A stretch of 64,000 nt of DNA from Bacillota bacterium (GTDB lineage Bacteria > Bacillota > Clostridia > Oscillospirales > Acutalibacteraceae), in the NCBI GenBank assembly GCA_021769885.1, contig JAETSA010000004.1, forward strand, positions 1 through 64,000, in the 5' to 3' direction. Made by a program: the position numbers and the translations under genes. Under the pieces are notes generated by a model. The model saw only the letters and a program-made list of their open reading frames with translations. It made no database searches and was not told the origin of the DNA. Shown piece after piece: positions 26,378 through 38,807 of the stretch (position 1 is its first letter; every line of letters begins with the position of its first letter).

Positions 26378-26416
26378 TTATTTTGCGTTTTTATTTTGTG
26401 TTATTATTTCACATTT

Positions 26417-27760
26417 TTATTTCGTATCTTTTTTGCCGTTTCTGCCTTGGCGTTCACGGATGATGAAGCGCGTAGGCGTGCCCTCAAGTCCGAACACCTC
26501 ACGAATCTGATTGTCAATGTAACGCTGATAGCTGTAATGGAACAGCTCCTTGCTGTTGACAAAGCAGACGAATGTCGGCGGGCGCGTAGAGGCTTGCGTC
26601 ATATAATAGATTTTCAAGCGTCTGCCCTTATCGGTCGGGGGTTGCACGCGCGTGGTTGCATCGGCGAGCACTTCATTCAGTTTACCTGTAGAAATGCGCA
26701 TCGCGTTTTGTTCGTTGACAAACTTAATCAGCTCAAACAGGCGGTCAAGCCTCTGCCCTGTTTTGGCGGAAATAAAGATAATCGGCGCGTAGCTCATAAA
26801 CGAAAAGTCGTTCATCAGCTTTTTGCGTTCTTTATCCATCGTTTTGCCGTCCTTCGAAACGGCATCCCACTTATTCACGGCGATAATGCACGCCTTGCCG
26901 AGCTCGTGCGCGATGCCCGCAACCTTGGAATCTTGCTCTGTAAAGCCCTCGGTCGCGTCAATCATAATCACGCAGACATCGGCACGTTCCACCGCCATTC
27001 GGGCACGAATGACCGAATACTTTTCAATTTGGTCTTCCACCTTGCTTTTGCGGCGCAGTCCTGCGGTGTCAATAAATACAAAATTGCCGAACTGATTTTC
27101 CACCAGCGTATCTGTCGCATCACGCGTCGTACCCGCAATATTGGAAACAATCGCGCGGTTTTCGCCTGTTACGGCATTGACGAGAGAGGATTTCCCGACA
27201 TTCGGCTTGCCGATGACCGCCACGCGGACGGTTTCGGAATCATTTTCCTCTTCTTCCTGCTCGGGCAGGAGCGCAAGAACGGCATCCAAAAGGTCGCCCG
27301 TGCCGTGACCGTGCACGGAAGATACAGGAATCGGGTCGCCGAGTCCAAGATTATAAAACTCATAAAATTCTGCGGGCGTTTCGCCGATGGTATCGCACTT
27401 ATTGACGCACAGCACAATCGGCTTACCGCTTTTTTGCAGCATCGTTGCCACTTCGTGGTCGGTCGCAACGACGCCCGTCCGTAAATCAGTCACCAATACA
27501 ATCACGTCGGCGCTGTCTACCGCCAGCTGTGCCTGACGGCGCATTTGCGACAAAATCACATCGTCGGAATACGGCTCGATACCGCCTGTATCCACAAGCA
27601 GCATATTTCTGCCCAGCCACTCGCAGTCACCGTAAATACGGTCGCGCGTGACGCCGGGCGTGTCATCCACAATCGATAATCTTTGCCCAATCAGCTTATT
27701 AAACAAGGTGCTTTTGCCGACATTCGGTCTGCCGACAATTGCCACAACGGGTCTTGCCAT
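26417..27760 (-). CDS. der: Ribosome biogenesis GTPase Der (EngA)
   Basis: 447 residues with two tandem G domains: G1 motifs VGRPNVGKSTLF and IGKPNVGKSSLV, G3 DTGGI and DTAGL, and G4 NKCD and NKWD. The C-terminal KH-like domain contains PPTDKGRRLKIYYMTQA and ends with basic IRERQGRNGKKDTK. Der is needed for maturation of the 50S ribosomal subunit. It begins two bases after the DUF512 stop, so the two are co-expressed, and it ends just before an intrinsic terminator. Confidence 0.97.
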   Translation of the reverse strand: MARPVVAIVGRPNVGKSTLFNKLIGQRLSIVDDTPGVTRDRIYGDCEWLGRNMLLVDTGGIEPYSDDVILSQMRRQAQLAVDSADVIVLVTDLRTGVVATDHEVATMLQKSGKPIVLCVNKCDTIGETPAEFYEFYNLGLGDPIPVSSVHGHGTGDLLDAVLALLPEQEEEENDSETVRVAVIGKPNVGKSSLVNAVTGENRAIVSNIAGTTRDATDTLVENQFGNFVFIDTAGLRRKSKVEDQIEKYSVIRARMAVERADVCVIMIDATEGFTEQDSKVAGIAHELGKACIIAVNKWDAVSKDGKTMDKERKKLMNDFSFMSYAPIIFISAKTGQRLDRLFELIKFVNEQNAMRISTGKLNEVLADATTRVQPPTDKGRRLKIYYMTQASTRPPTFVCFVNSKELFHYSYQRYIDNQIREVFGLEGTPTRFIIRERQGRNGKKDTK

Positions 27761-27762
27761 CT

Positions 27763-29070
27763 TTACACCCCCAAAAGGTTCTGAAGAAGCTCCTCTCCCC
27801 GATTGCCCGTTGGAATAACAGGCACACCGAGTGCGGATTCCGCTTCTTTTAAGGTTATATCATCTAAAAATTTATTATTTTCGGTCGAATGCGACGTGTA
27901 ATCAATCGTCATCACAAGCGGGATAAGCAAAGCCTCCCCGAGGTCGCGCCCTTTTAGCTGTTCCAGCAAATCCTTGCCCGTTAAAAGTCCTGCGACGGTA
28001 ATTTCCTCACCGAAAAAGTGATTGATGATTTTTACCACTTCAATTTCACAGCCGATTTTTTCCGCCGCTGCGGTACAAAATTCCGACAGCAACGGGTACG
28101 CCGCCGCGCCCGTGGCGAGGGTCAGCTTTTTATAGCGGGATTTCTGCGTACACGCCGCGAGTGCTTCATAAAATTCGACCTTTAAGGACGTCCAAAGCCC
28201 CACGCCGTTGTCAATTTGCGGGTAGTCGTCGTAGTATTCTTCGGGCGGCAGTTCACGCTCGGCTTTTAAGAAAAACTCATCCGACGGGTAACAAAAGCGA
28301 ATGCCGTGTTCTGCCTTGAAGCGTTCGGAAAATGTTTCTATGATATCAATGACCGCGCCTGCTGTTTCTTTCGTATAGCTTTTAAGCGGATACAGCCCAT
28401 CGCGGAATTTGGTCAATCCCACAGGTACGGCGGCGATGCTTTGCACCGCAGGATACAGCTTTGAAAGCTGCTGAATGCTGTATTCCAACTCTTTGCCGTC
28501 GTTAATTCCGGGGCAAAGCACCAGTTGGGTATTCATTTGAATCCCCGCATCGGCAAACCGCCCAAGGACGGACAGCACCTCGCCCGCGTGCTTATTTTTC
28601 ATCATTTCCACGCGCAATTCGGGATTCATAGTGTGCACGGAAATGTTGACGGGACTGATGTGCATATCGATAATGCGCTGGATTTCGTGCTCGGAAATAT
28701 TGGTAAGGGTAATGTAGTTGCCGAACAAAAACGAAAGACGCGAGTCATCATCCTTAAAGTAAAGACTTTCGCGCATTCCTTTCGGCAATTGGTCGATAAA
28801 GCAAAAAATGCACTTGTTTTTGCAGTGCTGTTGCTTGTCCATCAAATAGGTCGAGAAAGAAAGCCCTGTATCTGCCGTCGGCATATGCACTGTTCGCGTT
28901 TTGCCGCCGTGTGAAAACTCCATTGTAACCGGCGCAAAGCTCATTCGGAAATCGTAATCGAGAATGTCCTCAATTTCGTAGCCGTCTACGCGCAGCAGTG
29001 TATCGCCCGCGCGCACGCCTGCAAACCAACAGCGTGAAAAACGCCTGACATTCTGAATTTTCACTGCCAT
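27763..29070 (-). CDS. DUF512 family radical-SAM-like protein with N-terminal PDZ-like domain
   Basis: 435 residues. The N-terminal 70 residues (FAGVRAGDTLLRVDGYEIEDIL) form a PDZ-like domain. The middle holds CKNKCIFCFIDQLPKGMR, a C-x3-C-x2-C Fe-S motif of the radical SAM type, followed by FLFGNYITLTN. The C-terminal DUF512 domain includes HFFGEEITVAGLLTG and ends at VPVIPTGN. These proteins are widespread in Clostridia, usually beside der, and their substrate is unknown. The two-base spacing to der links it to ribosome maturation only by context. Confidence 0.9.
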   Translation of the reverse strand: MAVKIQNVRRFSRCWFAGVRAGDTLLRVDGYEIEDILDYDFRMSFAPVTMEFSHGGKTRTVHMPTADTGLSFSTYLMDKQQHCKNKCIFCFIDQLPKGMRESLYFKDDDSRLSFLFGNYITLTNISEHEIQRIIDMHISPVNISVHTMNPELRVEMMKNKHAGEVLSVLGRFADAGIQMNTQLVLCPGINDGKELEYSIQQLSKLYPAVQSIAAVPVGLTKFRDGLYPLKSYTKETAGAVIDIIETFSERFKAEHGIRFCYPSDEFFLKAERELPPEEYYDDYPQIDNGVGLWTSLKVEFYEALAACTQKSRYKKLTLATGAAAYPLLSEFCTAAAEKIGCEIEVVKIINHFFGEEITVAGLLTGKDLLEQLKGRDLGEALLIPLVMTIDYTSHSTENNKFLDDITLKEAESALGVPVIPTGNRGEELLQNLLGV

Positions 29071-29152
29071 ACCTTACCACCTCCGTTTTCACACGAGAAA
29101 AAGGCGGGGAAGCAAAGCCTTCTCCACCTTTCCAAGCACTGAAATGTTGCTG

Positions 29153-29335
29153 TTACGCTTCTTTAACAATGACCTGTCTGCCGTTGTAGTAGCCGCAAGC
29201 CGCGCACACTCTGTGTGTTCTCTTGTACTCGCCGCAGTTCGGGCACTTCTGAAGCTCGGGAGCATTCATTTTCCAGACGTTGGAACGTCTTTTATCTCTT
29301 CTTGCTTTGGAAACTCTTCTCTTCGGTACTGCCAT
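29153..29335 (-). CDS. rpmF: 50S ribosomal protein L32
   Basis: 60 residues, full length. MAVPKRRVSKARRDKRRS is the canonical N-terminus, followed by a zinc ribbon with CPNCGEYKR and CAACGYY. All four cysteines are present, so this is the zinc-binding paralogue type. It follows the DUF177 gene by 30 bases, the conserved DUF177-rpmF pair of bacteria. A ribosome site AGGAGAGC precedes the start. Confidence 0.98.
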   Translation of the reverse strand: MAVPKRRVSKARRDKRRSNVWKMNAPELQKCPNCGEYKRTHRVCAACGYYNGRQVIVKEA

Positions 29336-29365
29336 TTCAAGCTCTCCTTATGAAAAAATTACAAA

Positions 29366-29845
29366 TTACGAATCGCTAAGCAATTCCTGCAAAACCGCCA
29401 AGCGCGGATCAACAGGCTTTTTGCAGCCGCACGCCGTTTCGTTGCGGTTCGCACCGCACATCGGACAAAGACCCTTGCAATCCACCTTACACAAAACCTT
29501 TGTGGGCAGCTCCAACAAAATATCCTCCCGCAGAAGTGCATTCAAATCGAAATGCATATCCTCTACCAGGATAAAGTCATCATTGTCCTCGCTGTTCAGC
29601 GTCGGCGTTAAAATATGGGTAAACTGTTTTTGAAAGGAACGCGGGGTGGGCTTTAAGCAACGGTCGCAAGCGACCATATCCTGAAAAGCGGTGTTTGCCG
29701 TTAAAGTAACGACGCCCGCGCGGTTTTCAACCGCACCGGATACGTTTACAGGTGCCTCAATACCGCCGTCTTCCGGAGAAAAAGAATACGAGAATTCTTT
29801 TTTCGCCCCGATGTTGTTAAAAATAGGCTCCAATTCAATAAACAT
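29366..29845 (-). CDS. DUF177 (YceD-like) protein
   Basis: 159 residues from ATG 29845, with GAGGT upstream. The DUF177 core is seen in ACDRCLKPTPRSF and the C-terminal CKVDCKGLCPMCGANRNE, which supplies a four-cysteine metal site, then CGCKKPVDPRLAVL. DUF177 proteins precede rpmF in most bacteria and are linked to large-subunit rRNA accumulation; the mechanism is unsettled. The gene order here is the conserved one. It is probably the first gene of the unit ending with der, although an extra promoter before DUF512 is possible. Confidence 0.9.
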   Translation of the reverse strand: MFIELEPIFNNIGAKKEFSYSFSPEDGGIEAPVNVSGAVENRAGVVTLTANTAFQDMVACDRCLKPTPRSFQKQFTHILTPTLNSEDNDDFILVEDMHFDLNALLREDILLELPTKVLCKVDCKGLCPMCGANRNETACGCKKPVDPRLAVLQELLSDS

Positions 29846-29933
29846 ACAATACCTCAATACGAACGCAAAAGATATTATAAAGGGTTCGGGCAGTTTTGTC
29901 AACAAAAACTTTCAGAAATTCTCCCTTTTCACC

Positions 29934-29966
29934 AAAAAGAAGCCGTTGTGACAGCACAACGGCTTC
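29934..29966 (-). terminator. Intrinsic terminator after the P-loop gene
   Basis: GAAGCCGTTGTG and CACAACGGCTTC form a 12-bp perfect stem (29939-29950 with 29955-29966). On the minus strand it is followed by TTTTT. It lies 15 bases beyond the stop of the minus-strand P-loop gene. Confidence 0.9.
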
Positions 29967-29981
29967 CCGAACCAACTAGAC

Positions 29982-30401
29982 TCAGTTGATTTTCTCGCAA
30001 TATGCGAACATTCTCTCGGGAAGATTCTCGAGATCGGTCGAAACCGTAAAGGTAAACGCTGTACCCGAGATTTTAGAGAGCGCATCGACTTTCGCCAAGA
30101 AATCTGCCAGTGCCTCATAATCTCTGCCGCCGATGCGGAAGGTTGCATCTACAAAAATGTCGGTAATATCGTGGTCGCCTGCGCAAAGACCGCTCAAGAA
30201 GCCGTAAAGCGCATCAAAACCCGAAACCGAGAAGCTGTCCGCCGCCACTAAGCGCGCACGGTAATTGACGTCGTATGTAAGCTTGGTTTCCTTTTCAACA
30301 CAGATGACATTGCCGTTGGATTTTTCAATCGCCGCATTCACCTTGTCAACCAGAAGCTTTGTTTTGCCGGAACCTTTGTGTCCAATGATAAGAGATACCA
30401 T
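29982..30401 (-). CDS. Small P-loop protein of unknown function
   Basis: 139 residues starting MVSLIIGHKGSGKTKLLVDKVN, with a clear Walker A (GHKGSGKT) right at the N-terminus. A later strand DITDIFVDATFRI could be a Walker B-like strand ending in aspartate. The protein is much shorter than known ATPase families, with no sensor or signature motif. Similar Clostridia proteins are often mislabelled as PilT; nothing here suggests pilus retraction. It sits alone between pgi and the DUF177 gene, with its own terminator. A nucleotide-binding role is supported; anything more is unknown. Confidence 0.75.
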   Translation of the reverse strand: MVSLIIGHKGSGKTKLLVDKVNAAIEKSNGNVICVEKETKLTYDVNYRARLVAADSFSVSGFDALYGFLSGLCAGDHDITDIFVDATFRIGGRDYEALADFLAKVDALSKISGTAFTFTVSTDLENLPERMFAYCEKIN

Positions 30402-30455
30402 AAAGATCTCCTCCTGAGTATTTATTTAATCCGCCCAACGCGGGAATTAACAGAA

Positions 30456-31796
30456 TTACAGCCCCAGTCTTGCCTCGAGCTCTTTGGTCATTTCTTCATA
30501 ACCGGGCTTGCCCAGAAGTGCAAACATATTGCGCTTGTAGCTTTCCACACCGGGCTGATTGAAAGGATTGACACCGAGCGTATAGCCCGAAATCGCACAA
30601 GCCTTTTCCAGGAAATACACGAGATAGCCGAAGTTGTAAGCGTCCATTTCGTCCACTTCCAGCACCACATTCGGCACGCCGCCGTCTACGTGTGCGAGCA
30701 CCGTGCCCTCAAACGCCTTGCGGTTGACATATGCCATTGTTTTGCCTGCGAGGAAGTTGAGTCCGTCGGCATTGGAGCTTTCTGTGCCGATGGTCACCTC
30801 GGTTTTCGGCTTCGAAAACACCACAGCGGTTTCAAACATCACGCGTTCGCCCTCTTGGATATATTGACCCATAGAGTGCAAATCGGTGGAGAATACGGCA
30901 CTTGCGGGGAACAGACCCTTGCCGTCCTTGCCCTCAGACTCGCCGTAGAGCTGTTTGAACCACTCGTTCATCATCGTGTAGTCCGGCTCGTACGCCACCA
31001 TCATTTCGACGGATTTGCCTTTTCTGTAAAGAATATTGCGCACTGCGGCGTATTTTGCGCAGTCGTTTTCGGAAAGCTCGTCGGAAGCAAATGCCGCGCG
31101 TGCATCTGCCGCACCCTGCATCATTTTTGCGATATCAATGCCCGCCGCCGCAATCGGCAACAGACCGACCGCAGTCAAAACGGAGTAACGTCCGCCGACG
31201 TCGTCAGGTACCACAAAGGTTTCATAGCCCTGCTCATCGGAAAGTGCTTTCAGTGTGCCCTTGGCTTTGTCGGTCGTTACATAAATGCGCTTTGCCGCCT
31301 CTTCTTTTCCGTATTTTTTCTCGAGCAATTCACGGAAGATACGGAAAGAAATTGCAGGCTCTGTGGTCGTGCCCGATTTGGAGATCACGTTCACGGAGAA
31401 ATCCTTACCCTCGCACAGTGTGACCAATTCATTAAGTGCCGCAGAGCTGATAGAATTGCCGCTGAAGAAAATCTGCGGTGTATCTTTGCAAAGCAGATTA
31501 TAATTCTGCGATTTGCAGAACTCAATTGCGGCGCGTGCGCCGAGATAACTGCCGCCGATGCCGATGACGATTAAGACCTGCGAATCCTTGCGAATTTTTG
31601 CCGCCGCCTTTTCGATGCGGGCAAATTCTTCTTTATCATAATTTACGGGAAGGTCAACCCAGCCGAGAAAATCATTGCCTGCGCCCGACTTCTCACGCAA
31701 AGTCTTTTGCGCCGCCTTGACCTCATCGGAAATTGCAGCGTAGTCGCTGTCCGAAATAAAACCGTTCAAGTATTTTGTGTTTAATTTGACTGCCAT
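30456..31796 (-). CDS. pgi: Glucose-6-phosphate isomerase
   Basis: 446 residues, the short bacterial/archaeal-like Firmicutes form. Family blocks are [37 protein letters not shown] (sugar-phosphate SIS loop), [19 protein letters not shown] (PGI signature 1) and [16 protein letters not shown] (signature 2 with the active lysine). It interconverts glucose-6-phosphate and fructose-6-phosphate in the cytoplasm. It is monocistronic, with its own promoter 86 bases upstream. Confidence 0.97.
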   Translation of the reverse strand: MAVKLNTKYLNGFISDSDYAAISDEVKAAQKTLREKSGAGNDFLGWVDLPVNYDKEEFARIEKAAAKIRKDSQVLIVIGIGGSYLGARAAIEFCKSQNYNLLCKDTPQIFFSGNSISSAALNELVTLCEGKDFSVNVISKSGTTTEPAISFRIFRELLEKKYGKEEAAKRIYVTTDKAKGTLKALSDEQGYETFVVPDDVGGRYSVLTAVGLLPIAAAGIDIAKMMQGAADARAAFASDELSENDCAKYAAVRNILYRKGKSVEMMVAYEPDYTMMNEWFKQLYGESEGKDGKGLFPASAVFSTDLHSMGQYIQEGERVMFETAVVFSKPKTEVTIGTESSNADGLNFLAGKTMAYVNRKAFEGTVLAHVDGGVPNVVLEVDEMDAYNFGYLVYFLEKACAISGYTLGVNPFNQPGVESYKRNMFALLGKPGYEEMTKELEARLGL

Positions 31797-31881
31797 TTGT
31801 AATTGCTTACCCCTTTGGTGATTTAAACATCTTGTATAGGTGACCGTATCCGAAATCGATACGACACCTTATGTTGCTTTT

Positions 31882-31910
31882 ATTCTACCCTAATTCCGCT
31901 TTGTTTTCAA
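31882..31910 (-). promoter_or_regulatory. Sigma-A-type promoter for pgi
   Basis: On the minus strand TTGAAA (31905-31910) and TAGAAT (31882-31887) are 17 bases apart. The leader of about 80 bases includes a small hairpin (CGTATCGATTTCGGATACG, near 31845-31863). No known riboswitch was recognised in it. Confidence 0.65.
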
Positions 31911-31966
31911 TACAAATTTATGAATTTTTTTGAAATTCTGCCGACACGCCCCATAGAATCTGCCGT

Positions 31967-35206
<3,240 letters not shown>

Positions 35207-35223
35207 AAATCTGTTTCGCATAT

Positions 35224-35264
35224 AAAAACACAGCCGCACCTTCAAAGTATGGCTGTGTTTTTTT
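35224..35264. terminator. Convergent terminator between ligA and GH36 genes
   Basis: AAAAACACAGCC (35224-35235) pairs with GGCTGTGTTTTT (35251-35262) around a 15-base loop. T-runs are present on both strands, so it can end both the ligA transcript and the minus-strand galactosidase transcript. Confidence 0.88.
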
Positions 35265-35271
35265 GTTTTTT

Positions 35272-37368
35272 CTATTGCGCACGAACTTCTTTGATGCGGA
35301 TAATTTCGTTATAATCCACACCGCGAATGTGCAGCGGAATCCCGACATTTTTCAGATAGGCGCCGCTTTTTTCATAGGTCTGATTCTGCACGGTGAGTGT
35401 ATAGCGTTTGTTGTCATCCAAGCCGTCAAAGCAAACAGGCATCCGCTTTTTATAAAATCTTGTGCCGTTCGCCAAAAGGAAGGCAACGCTTTCGGTTTTC
35501 TGAACATTAACATACTGATTCAGCAGAACCTCGTCCTTTTCGATATCCAGGATTCTGTAAAGGTCGCCGAACTGCACAAGCTCGCGAATCTGCTTATACA
35601 AGGCTATATTCTTTTTGCAGATTTCCAAATCCGCTTCACTGTATTTCGTGAGATTGCCGCCTATGCCGAGTGCGCCCTGCATCGCCACCGCAAAGCGAAA
35701 ATCCAGAGAGCACGGCTTATTGATGCCCTCAATATCGGTGACCCACGCGCGCATCGCTTTTGTGGGATGCAAAAGCGAATACCCCTTTTGAATCGTCATA
35801 CGGTCAATGCCGTCGGTGTTGTCGCTCGTCCAGACCATATCAAAGTGCTCGAGTGCACCGAGGTCGGCGCGTCCGCCGCCCGAGCAACAGCTTTCGATAG
35901 TGACATCGGGATGTTTTTGCTTTAATTTATCCACAATATCGTAAACGGCTTTTGTATGGAGATACCAAAGCATTTTCGGCTCTTCCAAATTCCGGGCGCC
36001 CGTCTCCGAAAGTGCGCGGTTCATATCCCATTTGAAATATTTGATATTGTTTTCCGTCAGAAGCGCGTCCAAAAGTCCGAAAATGTAATCCTGTACCTCC
36101 TGTCTTGTCATATTGAGGACAAGCTGATTTCGAAGCTCGTGGGCGGTTCTGTGCGGATAATGATAGGTCCAGTCGGGGTGTGCGCGGAACAAATCGCTGT
36201 CGGGATTCACCATTTCAGGCTCTACCCAAAGCCCGAAATCCATACCGAGAGAATTGACTTTCTCAATAAGCTCCGTAAGCCCGTTCGGGAATTTTTCACG
36301 GTTGACAAACCAATCGCCCAAGCCCGCGCGGTCATCCTTGCGCGCACCGAACCAGCCGTCGTCCATCACAAAAAGCTCTACGCCCATTTCGGCGGCACGC
36401 TCGGCAAGGGCGCACTGATTCTCGCTGTTTACGTCGAAATAGGTCGCTTCCCACGAATTATACAGCACGGGGAGCGGTGTTTTATTGTACGGTTTCGGAA
36501 GCACATACTCGAGCGCAAAGCGGTTCATCTGGCGGGACATCTCCCCAAAGCTTTGGGTATTGCCGCAGAATACCTTCGGCGTCGAGAAGCTTTCACCGGC
36601 TTTCAGCAAATACGCAAAATCAAAATCATTAAGCCCGAGCAGTACCCTTGTTGTGTTGTATAAATCTCTCGAAGCCGACACCTTAAAGTTGCCGCTGTAG
36701 GCAAGGCTCGCGAAGTACACATCTCCGGCGGTTTCATCTGCGTTCTGATAAGCGATAAAGGAGGGTACTTGGTTGTGCCCCGAAACACCCCCTCGGCTTT
36801 CAAATACCGCTGTGCCGCCCTCGACGGTGGTATTGGTTTCCAAAAACTCACCCGCCCAGCCGCCGTTCGTATTTTTAAACGTATACGGCTTTTTGGACGG
36901 CAGCGTCAGCTCCGCACTGAACAGCTTTTCAAACGAAATAGCTTCCTTGCCCGTATTTTGGACGGTGGTCCATCTTGTAATAATGTCTAACCCCTCCGCA
37001 AGGCGGTAATGGAGCGTGACCGCGAGCGGATAATGCGTGTCGGCAAAGTGCAGAACAAGTGTATTGTCCGTTTTTTCATACCCGACATATTTTAAATCCG
37101 TTTCGCGGCATCCGTCGGCAAAAGTTGCTTTTAACGCACTGCCCCTATACATTGTGGAGCCGAACGGTGTATACTCCTGCGCGATTTCATCCAGCGCGGT
37201 GTTGTGCGAGTTTTCATCTTTATTATAATCGATGACATAATCGCGCACATCGCATTTTTTGCCCCAATAAATATGACGGTTGCACCCCGCCGCGTCTATG
37301 CCGAGCACATAATGTGTATTGGACGTCTCTAATACAAATATGTTATTTTCACATACAATAATAGGCAT
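35272..37368 (-). CDS. GH36 alpha-galactosidase
   Basis: 698 residues from ATG 37368, with AAGGAGTG 7 bases upstream. The N-terminal beta-sandwich is followed by a TIM barrel with NSWEATYFDV, LFVMDDGWFGARKDDRAGLGDW, GLWVEPEMVNPDSDL, the nucleophile in FKWDMNRAL and the acid/base in MVWTSDNTDGIDR. CCSGGGRAD is the C-x-S-G-G-G-R substrate loop. It hydrolyses terminal alpha-1,6-galactose from melibiose, raffinose and galactomannan. No signal peptide is present, so it acts in the cytoplasm. It forms a two-gene unit with the phosphoesterase (5-base spacing from its upstream neighbour's stop region), though the functional link is unclear. Confidence 0.96.
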   Translation of the reverse strand: MPIIVCENNIFVLETSNTHYVLGIDAAGCNRHIYWGKKCDVRDYVIDYNKDENSHNTALDEIAQEYTPFGSTMYRGSALKATFADGCRETDLKYVGYEKTDNTLVLHFADTHYPLAVTLHYRLAEGLDIITRWTTVQNTGKEAISFEKLFSAELTLPSKKPYTFKNTNGGWAGEFLETNTTVEGGTAVFESRGGVSGHNQVPSFIAYQNADETAGDVYFASLAYSGNFKVSASRDLYNTTRVLLGLNDFDFAYLLKAGESFSTPKVFCGNTQSFGEMSRQMNRFALEYVLPKPYNKTPLPVLYNSWEATYFDVNSENQCALAERAAEMGVELFVMDDGWFGARKDDRAGLGDWFVNREKFPNGLTELIEKVNSLGMDFGLWVEPEMVNPDSDLFRAHPDWTYHYPHRTAHELRNQLVLNMTRQEVQDYIFGLLDALLTENNIKYFKWDMNRALSETGARNLEEPKMLWYLHTKAVYDIVDKLKQKHPDVTIESCCSGGGRADLGALEHFDMVWTSDNTDGIDRMTIQKGYSLLHPTKAMRAWVTDIEGINKPCSLDFRFAVAMQGALGIGGNLTKYSEADLEICKKNIALYKQIRELVQFGDLYRILDIEKDEVLLNQYVNVQKTESVAFLLANGTRFYKKRMPVCFDGLDDNKRYTLTVQNQTYEKSGAYLKNVGIPLHIRGVDYNEIIRIKEVRAQ

Positions 37369-37379
37369 AAGCACACTCC

Positions 37380-38747
37380 TTATCCGATTAAATCCAAAAT
37401 GGCGTTGTAGTCGTCGATTCCGTAGTTTCCCGCGGAATGTTTGAGAATCTCAAACAAATCCGCCTGTTTGCCGTCGACGGTTTTTAAATTGATTTTTTTG
37501 AGAATCGGGTCTAAACGGTTTAAAAAGCGAATAAACACCTCGCCTTTGGGATTCCCTTCCCGAAAATGCTGATTTCCCTCAAATACATTGCGGACAAGCT
37601 CCGCTACGTAATCCTTTAAAAGGATGGGCTTTACGGATTTGTCACATTTTATCCACAGCAGTCTGCAAACGCCGCCGACAGTGATTTTATTGACGATTTT
37701 GCCCGCAAGCTTCACAAACGGATAAATGCTTTTCTTATCCTCCGCGCCGAATCGGGACAGCACCCGTTCGGGATTATGCTGCATATCGTCTAGCATATTC
37801 AGAATCATTGAATCAAACAAATCAGACAAATACTGCTTACAGCTTTTACCGCCTGTATCCCAATCAAAATCAGGGGTTTCAATGCTTTTAATCACCGCCA
37901 TATGATCCGGCGTAACGGCAACAAAGCGTATCATTGCAGGGTCTGCGATAATCGAGCCCGTGCAGACGTCGTAAAGCTTATTGCCTTTTTCGGTAATTTT
38001 CTCGTTGATGCTGTGATTGTGCATATGCCCCGTGAACACCAAATGCACACCCTCGTCGGCAAGCATCGTGGTCACACTGTCGCTTTCGCGCTGTACGGCA
38101 GACGGAATCACAGAAAAAATCGGCTGACCGGGCAGGAGCGGATAATGGTTCATCGCAATCATAATCTGTCCGTCATCGCGTGCCTTTTTGGTTTGCTCTT
38201 TAATCCATTTTATATGTTCTTCGTCAAATCTTCTTGTGCCGTCAGACGCACCGTCATTGTTCAGCGCCAGCAGTCTTACCCCGTCGCTGAGCTGACTGAC
38301 ATAAGAAAGATGCTGTCTGTCTACAGCGATGGCGTCCTTGAATCCGAAATCATAATATAAATCATATAATTCTTCGCGTCTTGTGCTCTCCGGCGTCAGG
38401 CGTCCGCTTTCGTCAAAGGCGAAACAGTCGTCCCCCTCGTTTTTAAAATCGTGGTCGGCAGTGATGACATATACCTTTTTCCCTGCCGCCTGCAGTTCTC
38501 GAAGCAGCTTGATAAAGCCCAAATGGCTCTCTTTTTCGCCGTTAAACGACAAATCGCCCGCAATCAAAACGATGTCTGCCTTATCTGCTTTTTTCAGATA
38601 CTCGAACACCGAACGGTTGATGGCGGCCGTTTCCGCAAAGCATTTTTGCTCGAAGCGCATAAATTCATCGTACGCGGCGCCGCGTGCGCCTAAGGCGGGT
38701 TCAAAATAATGCGGATCTGTAATCAAGTAAAATTTTAAATCTTCCAT
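37380..38747 (-). CDS. Metallophosphoesterase with large C-terminal extension
   Basis: 455 residues. The calcineurin-like core is D-x-H (LITDPHYF), GDLSFNGE, then ITADHDFKNE, NHYPLLP and GHMHNHS. The third motif is normally GNHD/E; here it reads ADHD, so the metal-bridging asparagine is replaced by aspartate. A C-terminal domain of about 170 residues (ILNMLDDMQHNPERVLSRFG onward) has no counterpart that I recognise. No signal peptide is present, which differs from secreted relatives. The substrate is unknown. It lies upstream of the galactosidase in one transcriptional unit. Confidence 0.85.
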   Translation of the reverse strand: MEDLKFYLITDPHYFEPALGARGAAYDEFMRFEQKCFAETAAINRSVFEYLKKADKADIVLIAGDLSFNGEKESHLGFIKLLRELQAAGKKVYVITADHDFKNEGDDCFAFDESGRLTPESTRREELYDLYYDFGFKDAIAVDRQHLSYVSQLSDGVRLLALNNDGASDGTRRFDEEHIKWIKEQTKKARDDGQIMIAMNHYPLLPGQPIFSVIPSAVQRESDSVTTMLADEGVHLVFTGHMHNHSINEKITEKGNKLYDVCTGSIIADPAMIRFVAVTPDHMAVIKSIETPDFDWDTGGKSCKQYLSDLFDSMILNMLDDMQHNPERVLSRFGAEDKKSIYPFVKLAGKIVNKITVGGVCRLLWIKCDKSVKPILLKDYVAELVRNVFEGNQHFREGNPKGEVFIRFLNRLDPILKKINLKTVDGKQADLFEILKHSAGNYGIDDYNAILDLIG

Positions 38748-38807
38748 AACGCTCCCTCACGGTTAAATATGCTTACCGCCGCACAAAGCCTTGACTTTAA
38801 CTGCCTT

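Noticed and set aside
26396-27484. 362-codon frame antisense to der
   Set aside because: Antisense shadow of der; no ribosome site and no family resemblance.
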